Assembly: GCF_946887195.1 (NCBI RefSeq)
Contig: NZ_CAMPKE010000010.1
Coordinates: 1-64,000, forward strand
DNA length: 64,000 bases
Reading direction: 5' to 3'
DNA from: an uncultured Halomonas sp.
GTDB lineage: Bacteria; Pseudomonadota; Gammaproteobacteria; Pseudomonadales; Halomonadaceae
The notes beneath the pieces are model-generated. The model was not told the DNA's origin, searched no databases, and saw only the letters and a program-made list of their open reading frames with translations. The translations under genes were made by a program, and so were the position numbers. Shown here one piece after another: positions 37,201 to 47,267 of the stretch; the stretch's first letter is position 1, and every line of letters starts with the position of its first letter.

Positions 37201-37326
37201 GCCACCGTATTCACCCTGTTCATCGTGCCGGTCGCCTACGATCTACTGGCACGCCGTACGGGCTCGCCCGGCGATGTGCGTCGCCAGTTGGAAAAGGAAA
37301 TGACCGAAACGTCGGCGACGGAGTAA
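34213..37326 (+). CDS. RND family multidrug efflux permease
   Basis: 1037 residues with the AcrB/MexB-type layout: helix 1 at 12-30, a first large periplasmic loop, helices 2-6 with the proton-relay aspartates in GMIVDDAIIVLENI (about residues 395-410), then the repeat with a second periplasmic loop and helices 8-12. RPVFATVLSLLLIAFG marks the N-terminus. Efflux substrates cannot be inferred. The sequence resembles the single-adaptor pumps of marine gammaproteobacteria. Confidence 0.94.
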   Translation: MRLSDISIQRPVFATVLSLLLIAFGLLSLTQLPLREYPAIDPPIISIDTNYPGASASVVETRITQVLEDRISGVEGIEVIESSSEDGSSEITIEFALSRDIEAAANDIRDRISGSANNLPEEAEPPEIEKADSSEDVVLWLSLAGEAYSIPELTDYANRYLVDSFSVQPGVARVRVSGDQEYAMRVWLDRNALAARNLSVGDVEDALLAENVELPAGSIESETRQFVVRLPRNFSTPEDFRSLVLAEGDAGYLVRLDDVANVEIGAVEARTLFRGNGVPMVGLGIMRQSTANLLEISQGVSAEMERIQATLPDGMTLRMNFDSSIFVAGAIHEVVMTLLIAMALVVVVIFAFLGNIRSTLVPAVTVPISVIATFIALAVFGFTLNLLTLLALVLAIGMIVDDAIIVLENIHRRMHAYGETALVAAYRGTRQIGFAVIATTIVLIAVFIPLSFLQGDIGRLFTEFALTLAAAVAFSCLLALTLAPMLATKVLSNTMHESRLARGVHALLDASQRLYRFLLVRVLRLRLLMMVVFAVLVGASAWLAGQLPSEYTPREDRGNFYILVNGPEGASFDYMMNYMDEIEARMLPMIDAGEIENVVVRAPRGYGSLESFNSGFAIISLADWSERRSAWPIMEEVRNRLTGLPGITSSVIMRQGFGGGIEKPVQFVLGGGTYEKLEQWRDAMFAHIRANNPRLIGVDSDYKETQPQLRIDIDYDRAASLGVTVSEIGRTLETLLGGRSVTRYVDDGEEYDVILEGLRDNLRSPRALDTIQVRSARSGELIPLASLVQLSDYAGSGTLNRFNRIRAITIEADLADGYPLGEALDYLERTADEILPPEAQTDVKGPSRDYREASGATVFLLILGAGVVFLVLAAQFESFIHPLVIMLTVPLAMFGALLGLWLTGQSLNIYSQVGLVVLVGLAAKNGILIVEFANQLRDQGHAFRDALIEASVTRLRPILMTAVTTMAGAIPLIVSVGAGAETRAVLGTVILCGVAAATVFTLFIVPVAYDLLARRTGSPGDVRRQLEKEMTETSATE

Positions 37327-37418
37327 GCGAGGGAAGTAAGCGAGTTGGCGGTTTTTAGCGTGGGTCGGCGCGACGGACTCCTGCTACGCTCATAGACAGA
37401 ATCGCCAAGGAGGCCGCC

Positions 37419-37823
37419 ATGCTCGAGCTGATCACCGCACCCGCTACCCATGTCGTCGCCATGCGTGCCAGCGGTCGCGTCAACGCGATGGAATTGCAGC
37501 GGGCCATCGACGCCATCGAACACGCCAAGCTGGAGCATGCCAAGATCAGCCTGTATGCGGAGATCGATGCCATACGTTGGCTGACGGCAACGGCACTGCT
37601 GCGCGATCTCGGTTATGGCCTGACCCAGCTCGGCCAGCTCGATCACTTTCATCGCGCCGCGGCAGTCACCGATCGGCACTGGATGCGCCCCATCGCGATG
37701 CTCGAGAACCAGTTGTTCCACCCGCTGGAAGTTCGCGTCTTCCCCAGTGCGGAGAGGCATTCGGCCATGGATTGGGCCTGTGAGCTGCCCGATAAACTGC
37801 GCGGAAAAGCCACCACGGCCTGA
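37419..37823 (+). CDS. SpoIIAA-like (STAS-related) protein
   Basis: 134 residues with the alpha/beta pattern of the PF11964 SpoIIAA-like family (KISLYAEIDAIRWLT in the centre). Such proteins are small and soluble and may bind lipids or act in stress responses; function is not established. AAGGAGG lies six bases before the ATG. It stands alone between the RND pump and a DMT transporter. Confidence 0.85.
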   Translation: MLELITAPATHVVAMRASGRVNAMELQRAIDAIEHAKLEHAKISLYAEIDAIRWLTATALLRDLGYGLTQLGQLDHFHRAAAVTDRHWMRPIAMLENQLFHPLEVRVFPSAERHSAMDWACELPDKLRGKATTA

Positions 37824-38030
37824 GCGGCCATCTCTCACGCCCCCACCCTTCGGTGTAACGCGTGCTTGCGGCGTCTGACGACACCGCGAGCTTTTGCGTG
37901 TTTCCCTTCCACCGCCCCGTCACGCGCTTGCTGCGACCGCCGTTCATGCGTCTTGGCTGAAACAGCGAATTGCCGTAGAACATAGTTACCTAACGGTTCT
38001 CGCCTCACGACATGTCATTCTGGAACGACG

Positions 38031-38915
38031 ATGCTTGCGCTACGCCCTTATCTTCTCCTGCTGCTTACCGTCCTCATCTTTGCCGGCAATATTCTCATCG
38101 GCAAGACCTTGACCGAGTTGCCGGCACTCACCATTTCCTGGGCGCGGGTTTTCATCGCACTCCTGGTCATGGTGCCGATCGGCGCTTCCCAGATGTGGCG
38201 CGCGCGGCCGATCCTCAAAGCGCACTGGCCATCGCTGCTGGGCCTGGCATTGACCGGTGTGGCCTTCTTCAATGCGCTGATCTATGCCGCCCTGAAAACG
38301 ACGTCTTCGACCAACGTGGCGATCCTGGAGAGCACCATTCCGGTCGTGACCATCCTGTTCGGCTTCGCCTTTTTCGGCGAGCGCTACCGTATCGTCCAGT
38401 GGCTCGGTGTCGCCTTATCGCTGGCCGGCGCCGTGGCGGTCGTTACGCAAGGCGACGCCAATCCGGCGGGCGGCGTGACGATCGGTGATGCCATCATGCT
38501 GATCGCGATACTGACCTGGGTCGGCTATTCATTGCTGGTCAAGGAGCACATGGCCAAGTTCCCCCGCTATGGCGGGTTGCTGGCGATGTTGATCATCGCC
38601 AATCTGGCATTGGCGCCGCTGGCCATGCTGGAGTGGGTCTGGCACGGTAGCGTTCCGAGCATCGATATCGATCAGGCGCTGGGACTGGCCTATCTGGGTA
38701 TCTTCCCCTCGGTCATCGCCCTGCTGTTCTACAACAGCGCCATTGGTGACATCGGCCCGACGCAGGCCGCGGTGTTCCTCAATCTGCTGCCCGTGTTCAC
38801 CATGCTGGGGGCCTGGCTGCTGCTCGGCGAAACGATCACGCCGATCCAGATCGTGGGCAGCCTGGTGGTGATCGGTGGCGTGCTGCTGACCATGCGCGGC
38901 CGTCGCGGCGGCTAG
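38031..38915 (+). CDS. EamA/DMT family transporter
   Basis: 294 residues with ten hydrophobic helices in two EamA repeats. It starts [20 protein letters not shown] and ends with the [11 protein letters not shown] segment usual for the family. These are exporters of metabolites such as amino acids. Substrate unknown. The 207 bases before it hold no gene and no clear promoter. Confidence 0.9.
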   Translation: MLALRPYLLLLLTVLIFAGNILIGKTLTELPALTISWARVFIALLVMVPIGASQMWRARPILKAHWPSLLGLALTGVAFFNALIYAALKTTSSTNVAILESTIPVVTILFGFAFFGERYRIVQWLGVALSLAGAVAVVTQGDANPAGGVTIGDAIMLIAILTWVGYSLLVKEHMAKFPRYGGLLAMLIIANLALAPLAMLEWVWHGSVPSIDIDQALGLAYLGIFPSVIALLFYNSAIGDIGPTQAAVFLNLLPVFTMLGAWLLLGETITPIQIVGSLVVIGGVLLTMRGRRGG

Positions 38916-39012
38916 CCGGGCCGATGGTAACTATCAATCGTCAGTATCGGCTACCCTGATCCTTGCTCGCTTCAGGACAGCGAAACATAGAAATGGACGA
39001 CCGGGAGAGGCC

Positions 39013-40221
39013 ATGAGCGCCACCTACCGCACCCAAGGGCCGATCATCACCTCGCTCTTGGATACCGATTGGTACAAGCTCACCATGATGCAGGGAGTGC
39101 ATCACCGGTACCCCAATGCGCGCGTGAGCTGGGAGTTTCGCTGCCGCAACGCCGAGGATCTCAACGCCTACGTCAGCGACATTCGTGAGCAGATCGACCT
39201 GTTGGCGACGCTGCAACTGACCAAGGACGAATCCGCCTTTCTGCGTACCTTCCCCTATCTGTCGCCCGATTTCATTCGCTTTCTGGAGCTGTTCCGCTTT
39301 CGCCCCGAGTACGTCGATGTGCACATGGAGGATGACGAGTTGTGCATCGTCATCGACGGGCCATGGTCGCACAGCATTCTGTTCGAAATCGCGATACTGG
39401 CAATCATCAGCGAAGTGCGCAATCGCGCCCTGTACCCAAAAGTCGAAATCGATCAGGCTGTGGAGCAGTTGCGCCGCAAACTCGACACCTTGCGCCGCGA
39501 TTACACGCCCGAGCAACTGGCAAGCTTCAACCTGGCGGATTTCGGTACCCGGCGGCGCCTGTCTCGGTCGGTACAGGAAGCCATCGTTCAGATTCTGGAG
39601 GAGGAGTTCCCGGGCAATTTCGTCGGCACCAGCAATGTGGATATCGCCCGGCGCCATGATATCTGCCCCATGGGCACCATGGCGCATGAGTGGATCATGG
39701 CGCACCAGCAACTCGGTAGCCGCCTGATCGATAGCCAGCGCGCCGCGCTGGAGGCCTGGGTGCAGGAGTACCGGGGTTATCTGGGTGTCGCCCTGACCGA
39801 CACCATCACGCTCGATGCCTTTCTGCGCGATTTCGATCTCTACTTCACCAAGCTCTTCGATGGGCTGCGTCACGATAGCGGCGACCCGATGGTCTTCGCC
39901 GAAAAGTGCATTCGCCATTACGAGCGGCTGAACATCGACCCGATGTCCAAGACGCTGATCTTCAGCGACGCGCTGACCTTCGACAAGGCCATGCGGATCA
40001 AGACGGCGCTGGAAGGACGAATCAGGACCAGCTTCGGTATCGGCACCAGTCTGACCTGCGACGTGCCCGGCGTCCGACCGATGAATATCGTGATCAAGAT
40101 GGTGTCGTGCAATGGCCAGCCGGTCGCCAAGATTTCCGACGAACCGGGCAAGACCCTATCTCGCGACGCAGGCTATATCGACTACTTGAAGAGTGTGTTT
40201 GGGGTTCATCTCACAGACTGA
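39013..40221 (+). CDS. pncB: Nicotinate phosphoribosyltransferase
   Basis: 402 residues, almost identical in length to E. coli Pnc[12 protein letters not shown] near the start, FRCRNAEDL, the active-site histidine region [24 protein letters not shown] and [10 protein letters not shown] are all present. It makes nicotinate mononucleotide from nicotinate and PRPP in the NAD salvage pathway. GGGAGAGG precedes the ATG. Confidence 0.97.
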   Translation: MSATYRTQGPIITSLLDTDWYKLTMMQGVHHRYPNARVSWEFRCRNAEDLNAYVSDIREQIDLLATLQLTKDESAFLRTFPYLSPDFIRFLELFRFRPEYVDVHMEDDELCIVIDGPWSHSILFEIAILAIISEVRNRALYPKVEIDQAVEQLRRKLDTLRRDYTPEQLASFNLADFGTRRRLSRSVQEAIVQILEEEFPGNFVGTSNVDIARRHDICPMGTMAHEWIMAHQQLGSRLIDSQRAALEAWVQEYRGYLGVALTDTITLDAFLRDFDLYFTKLFDGLRHDSGDPMVFAEKCIRHYERLNIDPMSKTLIFSDALTFDKAMRIKTALEGRIRTSFGIGTSLTCDVPGVRPMNIVIKMVSCNGQPVAKISDEPGKTLSRDAGYIDYLKSVFGVHLTD

Positions 40222-40270
40222 GACATCGGCTAAAACCTGGACGCAAGATCTGCAAAGGAGTGCCAAGGTG

Positions 40271-41152
40271 TCATATCGACGTCACCAAACGTTGCCAAAA
40301 GTCGTCAGCTAGCGAGTTTCGGTTGCCCAGCCAACGCACCAGGATAATATCGAGATGTTCCGATGGCATGTCGGGATAGAACTTGACCAATCGCTCGCTC
40401 TCGATGAGCTCCGCGACCATGCTATGCGGCATGCAGGCGATGCCCTGGCCCATCGCCACCATCGGCTTGAGCGCTTCGGAAACCGTCGCCTCGAATACCC
40501 GCTTGAGGCGCTGCGGCTCGGGATGCCGGCTCACCTGAGCACGTGAGAGCTCATGCAATTGCGCGGTGCGCGAATAGGTCAGCCAGGGAATCGGTGCGTC
40601 GGATCGCTTGCATAGCTCGGCGATCGACGGCGTGCCCACCCAGTAGAGTTCATCCTGGCCCAGGAACATCACCTCGAAGTCGTCACGCTGGAAGTAGCGC
40701 TGCGATTCCATGTCGCGATAGAAAAGGATGAAATCGCAACGGCCCGACATCAGGGCCATGTAATAGTTTTCCGTGCTCTTGTGGCCGGTGTCGATGCGCG
40801 TATAAAGCGGCGATTCACGGCTGGAATATTGCGAGATCCATTGCGGGAAGAAGTTGCATGCCAGCGTATGCAATGACGCGAAAGTCAGGGGGTGATCGAG
40901 CACCTTGACGCTCTGCTCGCATTCATGGGAAAGGCGCACCAGCTCGGCGGCGGTCGGCAACAATGCCTCACCCGCAGCAGTCGGTTTTAGCGGTATCCCC
41001 CGCCGGGAGATCAGTGAAGTCCCCAAGTGCGCTTCCAGCAATTGGATACGCCGGCTCAGTGCGGATTGAGAACAGCCACGCAGGCTGGCCGCCGCCGTGA
41101 ATTTGCCCGTCTCCGCCAGGGCGAGAAAGTCCGCATACCAACTGACATCCAT
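40271..41152 (-). CDS. LysR family transcriptional regulator
   Basis: 293 residues with the N-terminal LysR helix-turn-helix (FTAAASLRGCSQSALSRRIQ near 18-37) and a two-lobe ligand-binding domain. It is divergent from the Aap-type amino-acid importer operon at 41323 and so is its likely regulator. The ligand is probably an imported amino acid or derivative (inference). Confidence 0.92.
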   Translation of the reverse strand: MDVSWYADFLALAETGKFTAAASLRGCSQSALSRRIQLLEAHLGTSLISRRGIPLKPTAAGEALLPTAAELVRLSHECEQSVKVLDHPLTFASLHTLACNFFPQWISQYSSRESPLYTRIDTGHKSTENYYMALMSGRCDFILFYRDMESQRYFQRDDFEVMFLGQDELYWVGTPSIAELCKRSDAPIPWLTYSRTAQLHELSRAQVSRHPEPQRLKRVFEATVSEALKPMVAMGQGIACMPHSMVAELIESERLVKFYPDMPSEHLDIILVRWLGNRNSLADDFWQRLVTSI

Positions 41153-41322
41153 ATTAGATTATCCGTATATTCGATGATGCATACCGTTTCTCGGGTCAAT
41201 CAATGCTATCCCGCGAACGGTGCCATGGGTAACGTTATCCCGCAAATGGTCTGGTTGCCTCTATTTCTGCATTCGATGACTTGATCCATTGAAAAAACGA
41301 CAACAACAGGAAGGACGGGATT
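41153..41322. promoter_or_regulatory. Divergent control region between LysR gene and aapJ
   Basis: 170 bases between the two start codons. CCGTAT (41163-41168) and ATACCG (41181-41186) form an imperfect inverted pair 11 bases before the LysR start, containing GTAT-N12-ATAC, which resembles LysR-type sites. The promoter boxes themselves are not clear. Confidence 0.35.
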
Positions 41323-42357
41323 ATGCAAAAAATGAATTCTCTTGCGCGGCTGGCACAGGCATCCGTGTTGTTGATGGGTGTGGGATACCTGGGCAGCGCT
41401 CAGGCGGGCATCCTGGAAGAGGTGCAAGCTCGCGACACGTTGCGCTGCGGCGTAAGCAGCGACAAGGCCGGATTCTCCTACCTGACGGACGACGGCCAAT
41501 GGACCGGCATGGATGTGGATCTATGCCGCGCCGTTGCCGCCGCGGTGCTTGGCGATGCCGACAAGGTGGAATACGTGGTGACCACCGCCAAGAACCGGTT
41601 CACCGCGCTGGCGTCCGGCGGGATCGACGTACTCTCTCGCTCCACGACATGGACGGCCTCGCGCGACGCCAACCTGGGAGCGGATTTCACGACACCGTGG
41701 TTCTACGACGGCCAAGGCTTCATGACCCATGCCGATTATGGCGTGAAGAAGCTGGAAGACCTGGATGGCGCGGTATTTTGCCTCTCGCCTGGAACGACGT
41801 CCGAGCAGAACCTGGAAGACAACTTCGGTCGCCGAGGGCTGAGCTATCGCACGGTGGTCATCGAGAAAAGCACCGAGCTGTACAATGCCTTCCAGCAAGG
41901 GCGTTGCGATGCGATCACCAATGACGTATCGGGACTCGCCGCTCGCCGCACCCTGTTCCCCAACCCCGATGACTACGTCATGCTCACTGACGTCATCTCC
42001 AAGGAACCGCTGGGTGCCTATGTCCCGCAGGGCAATGCCGAGTGGCGGGATATCGTGACCTGGACGGCCTTCGCCCTGATGAATGCCGAAGAGCTGGGCG
42101 TGACCTCCGAGAATATCGACGATCTACGCGATAACTCGAAAAATCCCAAGATCGCCCGCCTGTTGGGAACCGATGGACGCATCGGCGAGCGCTTCGGCTT
42201 GAGCAATGACTGGGCGTATCAAGCGATCAAGCAAGTCGGCAACTATGCGGAAATCTTCAACCGCAACGTAGGCCCGGACACGCCTTTGAAATTCGAGCGT
42301 GGCTTGAACCGCCTATGGAGCGATGGTGGCCTGCTCTACCCCGCGCCGATTCGTTAA
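41323..42357 (+). CDS. aapJ: General L-amino acid ABC transporter, substrate-binding protein (AapJ/BztA-like)
   Basis: 344 residues: signal peptide ending near GSAQAG at 29, then the family-3 solute-binding fold (DTLRCGVSSDKAGFS, MDVDLCRAVAAAVLGD, TTVVLSRSTTW-type strand). The length of about 340 residues is typical of AapJ/BztA, longer than standard family-3 proteins. AGGAAG precedes the ATG. It is first in aapJQMP and is separated from aapQ by a hairpin that may favour its higher expression. Confidence 0.93.
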   Translation: MQKMNSLARLAQASVLLMGVGYLGSAQAGILEEVQARDTLRCGVSSDKAGFSYLTDDGQWTGMDVDLCRAVAAAVLGDADKVEYVVTTAKNRFTALASGGIDVLSRSTTWTASRDANLGADFTTPWFYDGQGFMTHADYGVKKLEDLDGAVFCLSPGTTSEQNLEDNFGRRGLSYRTVVIEKSTELYNAFQQGRCDAITNDVSGLAARRTLFPNPDDYVMLTDVISKEPLGAYVPQGNAEWRDIVTWTAFALMNAEELGVTSENIDDLRDNSKNPKIARLLGTDGRIGERFGLSNDWAYQAIKQVGNYAEIFNRNVGPDTPLKFERGLNRLWSDGGLLYPAPIR

Positions 42358-42365
42358 ATTCCCAA

Positions 42366-42390
42366 GCCGCCCGACATCGGGCGGCATTTT
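42366..42390 (+). terminator. Intra-operon hairpin between aapJ and aapQ
   Basis: GCCGCCCG-ACAT-CGGGCGGC forms an 8 bp perfect stem followed by ATTTT. Partial termination or 3'-end protection here would raise the binding-protein to permease ratio, a common arrangement in ABC import operons. Confidence 0.75.
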
Positions 42391-42402
42391 CGGTACCGCG
42401 CC

Positions 42403-43557
42403 ATGTCGATTCAACGCCTGCAAAGCGCACGCGTGCTCAGCGTGCTGCAACAAGGGCTCGTGCTCGCCGCTGTCGCCGCGGTGTTCTACCTGCTCGCGAG
42501 CAATGTCAGCGCCAACTTGAATGCCCTGGGCATCGCTTCCGGCTTCGGTTTTCTGGACGAGCGAGCCGGCTATGCCATCAGCTTTCGCCTGATCGACTAT
42601 AGCCCTGACGATACGTACTTCCGAGCCTATCTGGTGGGGCTGGTCAATACCCTGCTGGTCTCGGTTCTGAGCATTGCACTAGCCACGCTGCTGGGCGTGA
42701 TACTGGGTGTCTGCCGCGTCTCGGAAAACTGGCTGATCAGTCGCCTGAGCTATTTCGTCGTCGAATTTCTGCGCAATGTGCCGTTGGTGGTGCACCTGAT
42801 CTGGTGGTACAGCCTTACGCTGGCGCTGCCCAGCGTGCGCCAGGCCATTTCGGTTTTCGATGTCGCCTTTCTCAGCAATCGCGGCCTGGTTCTTCCCTGG
42901 GCCGCCGATGGAGCTCTGGTCGGCTGGGCATTGCTGTGCGCGGTGCTTGGCGCCAGCCTGGGTTATATCGCCATGGGCTGGCATTACGCCCGCCTGCCCT
43001 GGAAGGGTTTTGGACCACCACGCTGGCCCGCGGTACTGGCCGGCGCCGTATTGCTGCCTCTGGCGGTCTACCTGGTGAGCGGCGCACAGTGGCAATGGAG
43101 CGTTCCCGAAGCGCAAGGTTTCGGTTTCAGCGGTGGCGTGACATTGATCCCCGAGTTGCTTGCCCTATGGCTCGCATTATCCGTGTACAGCTCGAGCTAC
43201 ATCGCCGAGATCGTGCGCGGCGCCATTCAATCCGTGCCACGCGGTCAATACGAAGCCGCTCGTGCGATAGGTTTTCGTGAAACGCCGGCCATGATGAAGC
43301 TGATCGTACCTCAGGCGATCTATCCGATGATCCCCCAGGTCACCAGCGTCTATCTCAACATCATCAAGAACTCTTCACTGGGCGTCGTGGTGGGCTATAT
43401 GGAATTGGTCTCCTCCACCGGCGGCACCACCCTCAACCAGACCGGCCAGGCCATTGAGTGCATCCTGCTGGTCATGGCGACGTACTGCGCCTTCAGTTTG
43501 CTGACCTCGCTGCTGATGAACATCTACAACTATCGCGTCGGTTTACGCACGCACTGA
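42403..43557 (+). CDS. aapQ: General L-amino acid ABC transporter permease (AapQ-like)
   Basis: 384 residues with membrane segments from about residue 22 onward and the HisM-type EAA loop (YEAARAIGFRETPAMMKLIVPQA near 285-307). The long form with an insert between helices is typical of AapQ/BztB. It pairs with the following permease. Confidence 0.93.
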   Translation: MSIQRLQSARVLSVLQQGLVLAAVAAVFYLLASNVSANLNALGIASGFGFLDERAGYAISFRLIDYSPDDTYFRAYLVGLVNTLLVSVLSIALATLLGVILGVCRVSENWLISRLSYFVVEFLRNVPLVVHLIWWYSLTLALPSVRQAISVFDVAFLSNRGLVLPWAADGALVGWALLCAVLGASLGYIAMGWHYARLPWKGFGPPRWPAVLAGAVLLPLAVYLVSGAQWQWSVPEAQGFGFSGGVTLIPELLALWLALSVYSSSYIAEIVRGAIQSVPRGQYEAARAIGFRETPAMMKLIVPQAIYPMIPQVTSVYLNIIKNSSLGVVVGYMELVSSTGGTTLNQTGQAIECILLVMATYCAFSLLTSLLMNIYNYRVGLRTH

Positions 43558-43569
43558 GGAGAGGCTCTC

Positions 43570-44664
43570 ATGACCACACCATCTTCTCATGCCGAGCCCT
43601 TCGGCCAGGCAGCCGCCCCAGCGCTGCCTCGTGCCTGGCGGTGGGCCAGGCAACATCTGTTTCCCAGCCCCGGTCATACCGCGCTGTCGCTAGCCACGCT
43701 GGCATTCCTGCTATGGTTCGTGCCAAGCGCGCTGGATTGGCTGATCTTCTCCGCCACGTTCATCGGCGAAAGCCAGGCCGACTGCACCGGCGGCGGCGCC
43801 TGCTGGCTGCCGGTCAGTCAGCGCATCGAACTGTTCGTCTATGGATTCTACCCCGACACGCAAGTGTGGCGAGTAAACCTCGCCTTTGCGTTGGCCGTCG
43901 GTCTCTTCCTGTTGTTGTACACCAAACGCCTCGATCGACGCTGGATCCTGGCCTACCTGGCGGCACTGCCCTTCGTCATGTGGTGGCTTCTCAAAGGTGG
44001 CGCCGGCCTGCCCGAGGTCTCGTCGACCGATTTCGCCGGGATACTCGTTACCGTTTTCCTCGGCGTGGTCGGCATGGTCTTCGCGTTGCCGTTGGGGATT
44101 CTACTGGCCCTGGGCCGGCGCTCCAGCAAACCGGTCATCAAGATGCTGTGCGTGCTGTATATCGAGCTGATCCGCTCGGTACCGGTCATCACCCTGCTGT
44201 TCATGGCCTCGTTGATGGTCCAGCTGTTCCTGCCGCCGGGCGTCTTTATCGATATTCTCCTGCGTGTGCAGGCCGTGCTGATCCTGTTCACCGCCGCCTA
44301 CATGGCCGAAACCATTCGCGGAGGCTTGCAGGGCATTCCCAAAGGGCAGTACGAGGCTGCCAAGGCGCTGGGTTTCTCGTATTGGAAGACCATGGGCATG
44401 ATCATCCTGCCCCAGGTGCTGCGCAATACCATTCCGCCCCTGCTCACCCAGTTCATCGGGCTATTCAAGGAGACCACGCTGGTCATGATCGTCGGCGTGC
44501 TGGATATCGTCGGCATCGCCATGAGCACGACGGCGTCACCGGACTGGCTGGGGCTGGAACATGAGGTCTACCTGTTCCTGGCCATGTTCTTCTTCGTCAT
44601 CTGCTTCGCCCTGTCGCGCTACGCCCGGCATCTCGAAAAACAACTGGAAAAGAGCCGCTCATGA
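43570..44664 (+). CDS. aapM: General L-amino acid ABC transporter permease (AapM-like)
   Basis: 364 residues with several membrane helices and the EAA motif [22 protein letters not shown] near 261-282. The N-terminal extension with an extra loop ([20 protein letters not shown]) is usual in AapM/BztC. GAGGAGAGG precedes the ATG, and the stop overlaps the ATPase start (ATGA). Confidence 0.93.
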   Translation: MTTPSSHAEPFGQAAAPALPRAWRWARQHLFPSPGHTALSLATLAFLLWFVPSALDWLIFSATFIGESQADCTGGGACWLPVSQRIELFVYGFYPDTQVWRVNLAFALAVGLFLLLYTKRLDRRWILAYLAALPFVMWWLLKGGAGLPEVSSTDFAGILVTVFLGVVGMVFALPLGILLALGRRSSKPVIKMLCVLYIELIRSVPVITLLFMASLMVQLFLPPGVFIDILLRVQAVLILFTAAYMAETIRGGLQGIPKGQYEAAKALGFSYWKTMGMIILPQVLRNTIPPLLTQFIGLFKETTLVMIVGVLDIVGIAMSTTASPDWLGLEHEVYLFLAMFFFVICFALSRYARHLEKQLEKSRS

Positions 44665-45443
44665 GTGCATTACGCCAACCGGATACCGCGCCCGATCATG
44701 TCGTCCGCATCCAGCACCTCGACAAGTGGTACGGTGATTTTCATGCGCTGAAGGATATTTCACAGACGGTGGTCGCCGGAGAGCGCATCGTCATCTGCGG
44801 ACCCTCGGGCTCGGGCAAGTCGACCCTGATTCGTTGTATCAATCAGTTGGAGCGGCACCAGCGCGGTACGGTCGAGGTACTCGGCGAAATTCTCGACGAT
44901 AACGTCAAGCGTTTGGAGCGCATTCGCCGCAGTGTGGGGATGTGTTTCCAGCATTTCAATCTGTTCCCGCATCTGACCGTGCTCAAGAACTGTACGCTGC
45001 CGCAGACCGCCAATCTGAATGTGCCACAGGAAGAGGCCATCGAGCGCGCCCTGGCGCTACTCGACAAGGTCCAGATGCGCGAACACGCCAACAAGTACCC
45101 CGGCCAGCTCTCCGGTGGGCAGCAGCAGCGCATCGCTATCGCACGGGCATTGTGCATGCAGCCACGTATCATGCTCTTCGACGAACCGACCTCGGCGCTC
45201 GACCCCGAAATGATTTCCGAGGTGCTCGATGTCATGGTCGATCTCGCCCGGGAGGGCATGACCATGCTTTGCGTCACCCATGAAATGGGCTTCGCCCGCA
45301 AGGTCGCCGATCGGGTGATATTCATGGATCACGGCGAAATCGTCGAGGAGGCGCCACCCGAGCGCTTCTTTCATGCGCCTTCATCGCCACGCACCCAACA
45401 GTTCCTCAACCAGATTCTTGACCATGGAGTCACACAGGCATGA
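44661..45443 (+). CDS. aapP: General L-amino acid ABC transporter ATP-binding protein (AapP-like)
   Basis: 260 residues. Walker [10 protein letters not shown] near 49-57, Q loop, signature [15 protein letters not shown], Walker [13 protein letters not shown] and switch histidine in VTHEMGFA are all intact. It powers the Aap permeases. It overlaps both neighbours by ATGA, including the peptidase gene downstream. Confidence 0.95.
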   Translation: MSALRQPDTAPDHVVRIQHLDKWYGDFHALKDISQTVVAGERIVICGPSGSGKSTLIRCINQLERHQRGTVEVLGEILDDNVKRLERIRRSVGMCFQHFNLFPHLTVLKNCTLPQTANLNVPQEEAIERALALLDKVQMREHANKYPGQLSGGQQQRIAIARALCMQPRIMLFDEPTSALDPEMISEVLDVMVDLAREGMTMLCVTHEMGFARKVADRVIFMDHGEIVEEAPPERFFHAPSSPRTQQFLNQILDHGVTQA

Positions 45444-46396
45444 GCCACCCTATCGCACTGGCGATTCATGGCGGCGCGGGCGTTCTGACGCCTGGCCTGC
45501 TAAGCGAAAGCGACGAAAATGACGTGCACGCGGCCCTGTTACGCGCCATAACGGCAGGCCACCGGATTCTGGAAGAAGGCGGCAGCAGCCTCGATGCGGT
45601 CGAGGCCTGCGTGATCGAACTGGAAGAATGCCCCTGGTTCAATGCCGGCAAGGGGGCCGTGTTTACCGACGATGGCGATCATGAGCTCGACGCCGCCATC
45701 ATGGAGGGTATGCACTGCAATGCCGGCGCCATCGCCGGGGTGCGCCACGTGCGCAACCCCATTCGCGGGGCGAGAGCGGTCATGGAACATAGCGAGCATG
45801 CCATGCTGATCAGCCAGGGCGCCGATCGTTTCCTGGCCGACCGGCAGCTGCCCCTAGTCAGCAACGACTGGTTCGATACCCCGCTGCGTCGCCGGCAATG
45901 GCAGGATCAGAAACAGCAAGGCGGTCCAGTGAATCTCGAACCCGGCCGTACCGAGCATAAATTCGGCACCGTCGGCGCCGTGGCACTGGATCGTAACGGG
46001 CATGTCGCCGCCGCCACATCGACGGGAGGCATCACCAACAAGCGTTATGGTCGCGTGGGCGACACGCCACTGATCGGCGCCGGTACCTGGGCCGACGACC
46101 GTAGCGCCGCTATCTCGGCCACTGGCCACGGCGAATACTTCATTCGCGCCGCCGTGGCGCACGACATCGCCGCACGCTGCCGTTATCTTGGCGTCGACCT
46201 CTTTGAGGCCTGCCGGCAAGTCGTCCATGGGGAATTGAAAGCGTTGGGTGGCCAGGGCGGCGTGATCGCCATAGCACCCGACGGCGAGACACGGCTCGTC
46301 TTCAATACCCCCGGCATGTATCGCGCCTGGCGCGACAAGGATGGCCAGCTGCATACCGCCATCCATGCCGAAGATGATCGCATACACCGCGCATAA
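45440..46396 (+). CDS. iaaA: Isoaspartyl peptidase / L-asparaginase (plant type, Ntn hydrolase)
   Basis: 318 residues. The precursor self-cleaves before T177 in [12 protein letters not shown], and [20 protein letters not shown] carries the substrate-binding residues of the family. It hydrolyses beta-aspartyl dipeptides and asparagine. Start codon overlap with aapP (ATGA) makes it the fifth gene of the importer operon, suggesting that imported aspartyl compounds are processed in the cytoplasm. No signal peptide is visible. Confidence 0.93.
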   Translation: MSHPIALAIHGGAGVLTPGLLSESDENDVHAALLRAITAGHRILEEGGSSLDAVEACVIELEECPWFNAGKGAVFTDDGDHELDAAIMEGMHCNAGAIAGVRHVRNPIRGARAVMEHSEHAMLISQGADRFLADRQLPLVSNDWFDTPLRRRQWQDQKQQGGPVNLEPGRTEHKFGTVGAVALDRNGHVAAATSTGGITNKRYGRVGDTPLIGAGTWADDRSAAISATGHGEYFIRAAVAHDIAARCRYLGVDLFEACRQVVHGELKALGGQGGVIAIAPDGETRLVFNTPGMYRAWRDKDGQLHTAIHAEDDRIHRA

Positions 46397-46441
46397 CCGG
46401 CCAAGGCGCTCGGTACGCGACGGCCAGCGACAGGCAGGTTT

Positions 46442-46463
46442 GGCGAGACGCTAGCGCCTCGCC
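46442..46463. terminator. Hairpin between convergent iaaA and the binding-protein gene
   Basis: GGCGAGACGC-TA-GCGCCTCGCC pairs over nine positions with one A-C mismatch, and lies midway between the two stop codons. No T run follows on either strand, so its role as a two-way terminator is tentative. Confidence 0.4.
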
Positions 46464-46477
46464 TCTGCCGCTCGCTG

Positions 46478-47227
46478 TCATTCGCCGAGGTATTTCTCAT
46501 GCAGCGCAGCGAAGGTGCCGTCCTGCTTGAGCTCTGCCATTGCGGCATTGAAGGATGCGACGAGTTTAGCGTCGCGCGGACGAAACGCGGCGCCGATTCC
46601 CGGCCCATAGATCGATTCGGGGCCAGTGATCAGTTCGCCGACACGTTTGAATCGCTCGTCGTCCAGTAGCGTTTCCTGCGCCAGCGGAAACGCGGTGAAG
46701 ACCAGATCGAGACGCTGCGCATGCATGTCGTTGACGACCGCCCCGGAATCGCCATACCGGCGAATCGTCGCGTCAGGGTAGAACTGGGTCACGTATTCAT
46801 CCTGAATGGTCCCCTGCTGAACGCCGATAATCGCGCCCGCCAGTTCGCTCTCCGGGTTCCATTCGCCACTCTGCTGGCCCACCCACACCGATGGCACCTG
46901 ATAGTAGGGATCGGAGAACCGCACCTGCTCGGCGCGCTCATCGGTGATGTTCATCGCCGAGGCGATGAGATCGAACTTGCGCGCCAGCAGCGCGGGGATG
47001 ATCCCGCTCCACGGCTGCTCGACCCATTCGCACTCGCGCTGCATGCGCTCACAGGCCGCTTCGATGAGTTCCACCTCGAAGCCGGTGATGGTGCCATCGG
47101 GTAGCTTGTACTGATAAGGCGCGTAGGGAATATCCACGCCGATACGCAGTGGCTCTTCGTCCGCCAGGGCTACCTGGCTACCTAGCAAGGCCGAGATCAG
47201 TGTGCCGATGAACGGTGACATTCGCAT
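46478..47227 (-). CDS. Amino-acid ABC transporter substrate-binding protein, family 3
   Basis: 249 residues. A signal peptide ends near QVALAD at 23, followed by the family-3 fold (RIGVDIPYAPYQYKLPDGT, GFEVELIEAACERM). It is close to lysine/arginine/ornithine or octopine binding proteins by length and motifs. No permease or ATPase accompanies it; it may use the Aap machinery or one elsewhere. It is oriented with the dehydrogenase genes upstream and starts 41 bases after their last stop. Confidence 0.88.
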   Translation of the reverse strand: MRMSPFIGTLISALLGSQVALADEEPLRIGVDIPYAPYQYKLPDGTITGFEVELIEAACERMQRECEWVEQPWSGIIPALLARKFDLIASAMNITDERAEQVRFSDPYYQVPSVWVGQQSGEWNPESELAGAIIGVQQGTIQDEYVTQFYPDATIRRYGDSGAVVNDMHAQRLDLVFTAFPLAQETLLDDERFKRVGELITGPESIYGPGIGAAFRPRDAKLVASFNAAMAELKQDGTFAALHEKYLGE

Positions 47228-47267
47228 TGTCGTTACCTCATTTGTTGTTGTCGCTGAACGTGGAACA

